DNA of 5,928 nt from an uncultured Ruminococcus sp. (GTDB lineage: Bacteria; Bacillota; Clostridia; Oscillospirales; Ruminococcaceae): contig CALEJX010000231.1 in assembly GCA_937898375.1 (NCBI GenBank), positions 1-5,928 on the forward strand, read 5' to 3'. This document shows positions 1-3,999 of this stretch, piece after piece. The position numbers and the translations under genes are program-made. How positions within the stretch are numbered: the first letter of the stretch is position 1; the number at the start of each line of letters is the position of its first letter. The notes under the pieces were generated by a model, which saw nothing but the letters and a program-made list of their open reading frames with translations, was not told the origin of the DNA and made no database searches.

Positions 1-1739
1 CGGTTGTATTCCGCAATACTGCGTGATATCTTTTCAATAAAGCTGTCTGCACCGTCTGTCTCAGCGATAACAGCCACAAATTCGTCGCCGCCGAAGCGTG
101 AGCATATCCCACCCTCGGCAGTGCATTTTGTCATTAGTGACGCCAATGCCTTTATAGCCTTGTCGCCCTCATTATGACCATAGCTGTCGTTTATCTTCTT
201 GAGATTGTCCATGTCAATGGAGAATACCCATACGCCCACGCCCTGCTTTTCAGCCTTTGACATAAGCTTTCTGATATTCTTGTAAAAGCCCCTGCGGTTG
301 TATATCCCTGTCATAGGGTCAAGCATATGTATCCTTGCGAGCTCTGCGTTCGCCCTTTCAAGACGCTGGCGGTTCTTGAAGCTTTCCATTATCTGATTGG
401 TGTTGTTTATAAAACGCCTTGTGTTCTGGAAAAGAAAATATATAGGATTAAATGAGTTCGCCGCATAGCCTATGACCTCGTCCTGAAAATGCAGCGGCGA
501 GAACATTATGCAGTCATGGCGGTCAAGTACCTTTTCCATGTCAGGCAAAAGGTCTTTTGTGTCAAACACCTCGCCTGTCTTGTATTTTCCGTCAAAGGTC
601 TGCATGAAAACTCTCATCTGTCTTGTGTAGCTGTCATTGAAACGTTCTCTCTGCCTTGCGTTTGACAGGAAATCGGAGTTTGTGCATACCCAGCTGTAAT
701 AATCTCCATAACGAGCCATTACCTTTGCCATTTCTTCTACAGTGTGACACTCCACCGTCTTTGCAAGATATGAGAACATATGCTGTTCGTGACCGTCTGA
801 CTCGTTCATTCTACGGTAAAGGTCAAGTATCTTGTCGCCAACTTCTCTCGGGTCTATCTTCTCACAGCCGCAGGACTGCGATATCCTCATTGTGTAGTCT
901 ATCTCTATCTTCTCAGGAAGTGGCACGCCGTTCATCATATCGTCTATTGCTTTGATTATCTTTTCACCAAGCACGTCATTGTCAGCAACCGCTGTTGTAA
1001 GACGAGGGCTGTTATACTGTTCAAGCTCAATGCCGTCAAAGCCTGTTACGATAACATCGTCAGGCACTTTCATTCCATATTCTCTCAGCATACTGCAAAC
1101 TGCGATAGCCATAGAATCGTTTGCACATATTATCGCCTGCGGAAATTCAAGCTTGCTGTCCAAAAAGTTCTGCAATACTCCCCTTGCAGGCATATCCCAG
1201 AAGTCGCCATAGCCAAGGCGTTCAGGCTCAAACTCTATGCCGTTTTCTGCAAGCACCTTTTTGTATACTTCGATACGTTCCTCAGAAAAAGAGTTGCCCT
1301 TTACTCCTGCAATGAAATTAACCCTCCTACAGCCGTGAAACTCCACCACATGGCGGACTATCTTCTCAAAAACATCAGCGTAATTGAATGTCACACTACA
1401 GCATTTGTCTACTGCCCTGTCAACGCATATAACAGGCACGCCGTGTTCCTTGGCACGTCTGCTTATCTCGCTGGAGGTGCTGTCCCTTTTGATAGCCTCA
1501 GGCATTATTATAATCACGTCAAGTATATCGTAATTTATAAGGTTGAAAATGCTCGCCTCGCCCCTGTTGTAGGAACTGTTGTGGAAAAGGTCTGAGAAAG
1601 TGTTGAAAAGCAAGACCTTGTAACCCTCTTTTACACCTCTGCGGCTTATTGAGGAAACTATTTCACGCACATAGTCAGATTGTACACATGATGTGCAGAT
1701 ACCTATTACTTTATATTTTGCTATACCGCCTATAAACAT
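1..1739 (-). CDS. LacI-type sensor plus GGDEF diguanylate cyclase (C-terminus cut off)
   Basis: This probably makes the second messenger cyclic di-GMP from two GTP in response to a bound small ligand. The frame is open for 579 codons from the ATG at 1737-1739 to the window edge; AAGGAG (1746-1751) lies 6 nt before that ATG. There is no signal peptide, so the protein is inferred cytoplasmic. Residues ~8-297 resemble the LacI/PBP1 ligand-binding fold (CVDR at 105-108, CANDSMA at 205-211, GFDG at 233-236, SPRLTT at 244-249, SCGC at 289-292), but no helix-turn-helix precedes it. Residues ~300-455 are a divergent, possibly GAF-like region, followed by a helical linker. The GGDEF domain begins near 468: DPMTGIYNRRGF 474-485, metal-binding D509, N517 and D526, and intact GGDEF at 550-554. 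The RxxD inhibitory site is absent (AEGG at 541-544). About 50 or more C-terminal residues are missing. The ligand cannot be named. The family call is firm; catalytic activity is inferred. Confidence 0.93.
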   Translation of the reverse strand, partial: MFIGGIAKYKVIGICTSCVQSDYVREIVSSISRRGVKEGYKVLLFNTFSDLFHNSSYNRGEASIFNLINYDILDVIIIMPEAIKRDSTSSEISRRAKEHGVPVICVDRAVDKCCSVTFNYADVFEKIVRHVVEFHGCRRVNFIAGVKGNSFSEERIEVYKKVLAENGIEFEPERLGYGDFWDMPARGVLQNFLDSKLEFPQAIICANDSMAIAVCSMLREYGMKVPDDVIVTGFDGIELEQYNSPRLTTAVADNDVLGEKIIKAIDDMMNGVPLPEKIEIDYTMRISQSCGCEKIDPREVGDKILDLYRRMNESDGHEQHMFSYLAKTVECHTVEEMAKVMARYGDYYSWVCTNSDFLSNARQRERFNDSYTRQMRVFMQTFDGKYKTGEVFDTKDLLPDMEKVLDRHDCIMFSPLHFQDEVIGYAANSFNPIYFLFQNTRRFINNTNQIMESFKNRQRLERANAELARIHMLDPMTGIYNRRGFYKNIRKLMSKAEKQGVGVWVFSIDMDNLKKINDSYGHNEGDKAIKALASLMTKCTAEGGICSRFGGDEFVAVIAETDGADSFIEKISRSIAEYN

Positions 1740-1752
1740 AGCTAGCTCCTTC

Positions 1753-1774
1753 GGCAGGGCTGGCTGTCCCTACC
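1753..1774 (-). repeat. imperfect GTAGGG-type hairpin abutting the Shine-Dalgarno site
   Basis: In the minus-strand transcript GGUAGGG (1768-1774) pairs with CCCUGCC (1753-1759), giving a 7-bp stem with one G-U pair and an 8-nt loop. It ends one base before the AAGGAG ribosome-binding site of the GGDEF gene. Its GTAGGGACAG start resembles the GTAGGGGCGACC start of the palindrome at 2100-2122, in the same orientation. It may therefore be a decayed member of one short interspersed repeat family. An effect on translation is possible but inferred. Confidence 0.5.
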
Positions 1775-1788
1775 TTATTTATACCTTA
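1771..1788 (-). repeat. TAAGGTA direct repeat in the GGDEF-gene leader
   Basis: TACCTTA (plus strand) occurs at 1771-1777 and again at 1782-1788. The repeats start 11 bp apart, about one helical turn, and lie inside the untranslated leader. This could be a protein-binding site or chance in AT-rich DNA. Confidence 0.25.
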
Positions 1789-1847
1789 AATAATTATTTT
1801 TTGTTTCGTAACGTGGTCAATATTAGAAAAATATTCATACACAGTTA

Positions 1848-1876
1848 ATTTTATCATATCCGCACCCCATTGTCAA
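1848..1876 (-). promoter_or_regulatory. sigma-A type promoter for the GGDEF gene
   Basis: On the minus strand TTGACA (1871-1876) is separated by exactly 17 bp from TAAAAT (1848-1853). Transcription should start near 1841, leaving a leader of about 100 nt before the ATG. That leader holds the TAAGGTA repeats and the hairpin next to the ribosome-binding site. I recognise no known cyclic di-GMP riboswitch in it. Confidence 0.82.
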
Positions 1877-2035
1877 GAGAGAAACCGCATGAAATGAGGT
1901 TTTGTAGCATATTTGTCACTATAACTTTTGCTTATACTGCTATGAGTAAAAGGTACTGTAAATTTTAGCTGAGACTTATCAAAATGATAGGCGGACTTAA
2001 AGTTCACGATTGATCTCTGTTATGCCAAACAAAAT

Positions 2036-2074
2036 AAGACCGGCTTTCAGCTTTTTTCGCTGGAAGTCGGTCTT
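2036..2074 (-). terminator. strong hairpin terminator after the hydrolase gene
   Basis: Arms at 2036-2051 and 2059-2074 pair over 16 bp with two G-U type positions around a 7-nt loop. On the minus strand the stem is followed by a T-rich tract (TTTTG then TTT), which fits termination of the hydrolase transcript that ends at 2151. The plus side also has TTTGTTT, so it may work in both directions, but no plus-strand gene leads into it. Confidence 0.85.
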
Positions 2075-2099
2075 TGTTTATCATAAAACATATTGTGCA

Positions 2100-2122
2100 A
2101 GGGGCGACCAGAGGTCGCCCCT
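2100..2122. repeat. short palindromic interspersed-type repeat (AGGGGCGACC / GGTCGCCCCT)
   Basis: A perfect inverted repeat with 10-bp arms (2100-2109 and 2113-2122) surrounds a 3-nt AGA loop and is followed by ACA. It is much more GC-rich than the surrounding intergenic DNA. It sits in the 3' untranslated region of the hydrolase gene, between its stop codon and the terminator. No T tract follows, so it is not itself a typical terminator. Its form (GTAGGGGCGACC on the minus strand) matches short palindromes that recur between genes in many bacterial genomes. Copy number in this genome cannot be seen from one window. Confidence 0.65.
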
Positions 2123-2150
2123 ACACAAAAATAGCGTATTATCGTGGCTT

Positions 2151-3080
2151 TTATTCAGCTGCCCACTGTTTTAAAGCCGCAGAAAGCCACCTGTCGATAT
2201 CCTTTCTTGTCTGCTCGCACTCCTTAGGATAGTCCTTTGCAGCCTTGAAAATAAATTTCATTACGAATTTAAGTCCCACAGGAAGCGCTTTTCTGAGCAT
2301 TGACTCAGGAAGTACAAAGTGTGTTCCATGCTTGTAAGTCAGGGCTTCATATTCACAATCATGGGGGCGTTCTTTTAGTCTTTTATCCATGCGGCGGACG
2401 TATTTGCCTGCCTCCCAGAAGCTGTCATCATCAGCGCCCACCATTATAAGCTTGCCCTTGATGTTCTCAACCTTTATCATTTCTTCCTCTGTATGCTCTC
2501 TTGCCTTTTCAGAGTCGATAAAAAGGCAAGTGCTTCGTGTTATATCTCCCGAGCCTTTGGTTTCTTCTTCTATTTTGTGATAGTATTCAGGGTGAGCATA
2601 AACGAACGGCATATAGGGAAGCGGCTTGCCCTGCCATGAAAGTGTGGAAGCGTCAGGGATAGGCCACTCTTTGCAGCCGTCTTTCTCGCCCTGCTCAAAG
2701 CCCTGCCATACAAAATCGCTTGGCGTAAGTCCGAAAGTAAGGGTTATGTCAGGAAAATATGAAGCCGCCACAAGGGAATCCATTCCTGCCGTACTCATTC
2801 CCATTATGCCTATCTTCTTGTTTCCATGGCTTTTGAGCCACTTTATAGCGGTCTCTATTCTTTCAAGCGGAAAGTTCACATGGCTGTAGTTCTTCGCGTC
2901 AGGGGACATACACATAACGTTCACACCATTTTTGTGAAGCCATTTTGCTCCGCACTTTGCCATAAAGTCATTAGGGTCGTCGCCGAACAGACCTATCATT
3001 GCACAGTTCGCACCCTTTGGGTTCTCATAATATGTACCGTAAAAACCGTCTTTTTTATTGCTGAAAAATTGTTTCTTCAT
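2151..3080 (-). CDS. alpha/beta hydrolase, acyl-CoA thioesterase/BAAT C-terminal-like
   Basis: This is a 309-residue cytoplasmic hydrolase with no signal peptide or membrane segment. Family knowledge points to hydrolysis or acyl transfer on an ester or thioester, but the substrate is unknown. The nucleophile elbow is GMSTAG with Ser96, after a beta strand (IGIM). Asp217-Asp219 in VGADDDSFWEA supply the likely acid, and His254 in KHGTHFVLPE the likely catalytic histidine; this layout is typical of the BAAT C-terminal/dienelactone hydrolase-like group. The eukaryotic BAAT N-terminal domain is absent: the strand-rich start leads straight into the hydrolase fold. The insert around 120-180, rich in Trp, Pro and Tyr, probably forms the lid. 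The start at 3078-3080 is supported by AGAGAGG (3089-3095) 8 nt upstream. The gene stands alone with its own promoter and terminator, divergent from the transporter gene. Fold is confident; exact family is moderate. Confidence 0.85.
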   Translation of the reverse strand: MKKQFFSNKKDGFYGTYYENPKGANCAMIGLFGDDPNDFMAKCGAKWLHKNGVNVMCMSPDAKNYSHVNFPLERIETAIKWLKSHGNKKIGIMGMSTAGMDSLVAASYFPDITLTFGLTPSDFVWQGFEQGEKDGCKEWPIPDASTLSWQGKPLPYMPFVYAHPEYYHKIEEETKGSGDITRSTCLFIDSEKAREHTEEEMIKVENIKGKLIMVGADDDSFWEAGKYVRRMDKRLKERPHDCEYEALTYKHGTHFVLPESMLRKALPVGLKFVMKFIFKAAKDYPKECEQTRKDIDRWLSAALKQWAAE

Positions 3081-3094
3081 AATACCGACCTCTC

Positions 3095-3173
3095 TAAGCT
3101 AGTTTTCTTTATAAAGTTAGATTAAGCTAACCGTGTCTCAAAAAAGCAGGGCAGATAACTTTGCACTAAGCTA
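3095..3173 (-). repeat. three TAGCTTA copies in the hydrolase leader
   Basis: TAAGCTA (plus strand; TAGCTTA in the transcript) occurs at 3095-3101, 3123-3129 and 3167-3173, starts 28 and 44 bp apart. The first copy touches the ribosome-binding site and the last the -10 box. A 5-bp-arm hairpin (GTTAG 3116-3120, CTAAC 3127-3131) overlaps the middle copy. This could be an operator set; chance is not excluded. Confidence 0.3.
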
Positions 3174-3174
3174 T

Positions 3175-3203
3175 ATTATATCATATTTTCAATTATTCGT
3201 CAA
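3175..3203 (-). promoter_or_regulatory. sigma-A type promoter for the hydrolase gene
   Basis: The minus strand carries TTGACG (3198-3203), a 17-bp spacer and a perfect TATAAT (3175-3180). The expected start is near 3168, giving a leader of nearly 90 nt. Its -35 box lies about 63 bp from the -35 box of the divergent transporter promoter, leaving room for a shared regulator site. Confidence 0.85.
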
Positions 3204-3266
3204 GTGTATTAACGAAAGAATCTTTTGCTTCAAAAATATGGAATAGGATAACTGCATATATTGAAT

Positions 3267-3296
3267 TTGACATTTGACCTTGTAATATGATATAAT
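3267..3296 (+). promoter_or_regulatory. consensus sigma-A promoter for the EamA-type transporter
   Basis: A perfect TTGACA (3267-3272) and a perfect TATAAT (3291-3296) are separated by 18 bp. Transcription should start near 3303, about 70 nt before the ATG. The match is strong enough to predict high basal transcription, so control, if any, may lie in the leader. Confidence 0.9.
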
Positions 3297-3309
3297 AACA
3301 GATGTAAAA

Positions 3310-3339
3310 TTTCATTTGAAACGGGTGGGCACCTACCGT
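3310..3339 (+). promoter_or_regulatory. structured 5' leader of the transporter mRNA (candidate RNA element)
   Basis: A stem forms between ACGG-g-TGG (3321-3328, one bulged G at 3325) and CTACCGT (3333-3339) around a GCAC loop, giving seven pairs including one G-U. Just before it TTTC (3310-3313) can pair with GAAA (3318-3321), competing for the first base of the main stem. Unpaired AGTCAGGCC follows, then GGAGG (3362-3366) 7 nt before the ATG. There is no T tract, so this is not a simple attenuator. I could not match it to a riboswitch class I know. Confidence 0.45.
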
Positions 3340-3373
3340 CAGTCAGGCCAAATAATATCATGGAGGGACAGGA

Positions 3374-3802
3374 ATGTTCAGTTATGTTTGGCCTATAGCA
3401 TTGGTTGTATTATCAAATGTTGTGTATCAGATATGTGCAAAGGGAGTGCCTGCGAGCATAGATCCGTTTGCTTCTCTGACGATAACTTACCTTGTGGGTG
3501 CGTTGAGTTCGGCGGCAATGTATTTCCTGCTAAACAGACATGGAAATATAGTAAGAGAACTCACCAAAACAAATTGGGCGCCTTTTGTGCTTGGCTTTGT
3601 GATAGTTGGTCTTGAGGTGGGCTACATCTATGCTTACAAAGCAGGCTGGAAAGTAAGCGTCGCACCTGTAGTGCAAAGTGCGTTTCTTGCAGTGATACTT
3701 ATATTTGTGGGTGCTCTGCTTTATGGTGAGGTCATAACATGGAACAAGGTCGCAGGAACATTGGTGTGTCTTGTGGGATTAGGGCTTATAAATATGAAAT
3801 AG
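3374..3802 (+). CDS. half-size EamA/DMT-family membrane transporter
   Basis: This is a 142-residue, very hydrophobic inner-membrane protein. About five membrane helices can be read at residues ~4-22, 31-53, 68-90, 97-119 and 123-140. That equals one EamA repeat, whereas full-size drug/metabolite transporters have two repeats and ten helices, so a working pump would need a dimer. The end of the fourth helix and the fifth (LYGE at 116-119, then Trp-Asn-Lys and a Gly-rich VAGTLVCLVGLGLI) is the usual EamA repeat signature. Glu81 inside the third helix is a candidate ion- or substrate-coupling residue. It is longer than the ~105-residue SMR/EmrE pumps and lacks their usual look. GGAGG at 3362-3366 supports the ATG. 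It is transcribed alone, divergent from the hydrolase and convergent with feo. The substrate is unknown. Confidence 0.88.
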   Translation: MFSYVWPIALVVLSNVVYQICAKGVPASIDPFASLTITYLVGALSSAAMYFLLNRHGNIVRELTKTNWAPFVLGFVIVGLEVGYIYAYKAGWKVSVAPVVQSAFLAVILIFVGALLYGEVITWNKVAGTLVCLVGLGLINMK

Positions 3803-3814
3803 TGAAATAAAAAT

Positions 3815-3854
3815 AGCGGAGAACGCATTTTATTTGCAGTTCTCCGCTTTTTTT
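3815..3854. terminator. bidirectional terminator between the transporter and feo operon
   Basis: AGCGGAGAAC (3815-3824) pairs perfectly with GTTCTCCGCT (3839-3848), and an inner GCA/TGC pairing shortens the loop. Seven T residues (3848-3854) follow on the plus strand, 12 nt after the transporter stop codon. On the minus strand ATTTTTATTT follows the stem, so the same hairpin can end the feo transcript, whose last stop codon (3853-3855) overlaps the T run. Confidence 0.92.
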
Positions 3855-3999
3855 ATGCCTTGTTTTTGCCGCATCTGCTGTGACAGTGTGAACAACAGCC
3901 GCCGCATTTTCCGCTTTTCTTTTGCCTTGATATGCTTATTGCCGCACCTATCGCCCACACTAGCAGAAGTGCTATCACTATAAAGTCACCAATGTTCAT
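3853..3999 (-). CDS. FeoB-associated Cys-rich membrane protein
   Basis: A 48-residue protein with one membrane helix (residues ~5-23), a short basic stretch (RQKK, 25-28) and a cysteine-rich tail: Cys32, Cys35, Cys36, Cys39 and Cys43 with His38 and His40. This matches the small family found next to FeoB in Firmicutes. Its role is not settled; a metal-binding or FeoC-like part in ferrous iron uptake is inferred. The start at 3997-3999 shares ATGA with the feoB stop, implying translational coupling, and AGGGG lies 7 nt upstream. An in-frame ATG at 4051-4053 would add 18 residues but would read deep into feoB and place polar sequence before the helix, so it is not preferred. The stop lies in the shared terminator. 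Confidence 0.9.
   Translation of the reverse strand: MNIGDFIVIALLLVWAIGAAISISRQKKSGKCGGCCSHCHSRCGKNKA

Noticed and set aside
656..1595. Several plus-strand open frames of 64-99 codons opposite the GGDEF gene
   Set aside because: The minus frame here is continuous and carries recognisable LacI-like and GGDEF motifs; the plus frames have no recognisable domains and are shadows of it.
1740..1841. Cyclic di-GMP riboswitch in the leader of the GGDEF gene
   Set aside because: The leader is AT-rich and only about 100 nt, without the paired GNRA tetraloop and receptor arrangement or the conserved core of the known classes.
2036..2122. CRISPR or transposon end in the repeat-bearing intergenic region
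   Set aside because: There is only one terminator hairpin and one short palindrome, no evenly spaced repeats, no transposase and no target-site duplication.
2389..3125. Plus-strand open frames opposite the hydrolase gene
   Set aside because: They lie antisense to a well-supported alpha/beta hydrolase with a promoter and ribosome-binding site, and have low-complexity shadow translations.
3316..3615. A 99-codon plus-strand frame overlapping the transporter leader and start
   Set aside because: It overlaps the EamA gene in another frame, is Cys-rich and family-less, and its ATG lies in the leader hairpin region without a good ribosome-binding site.
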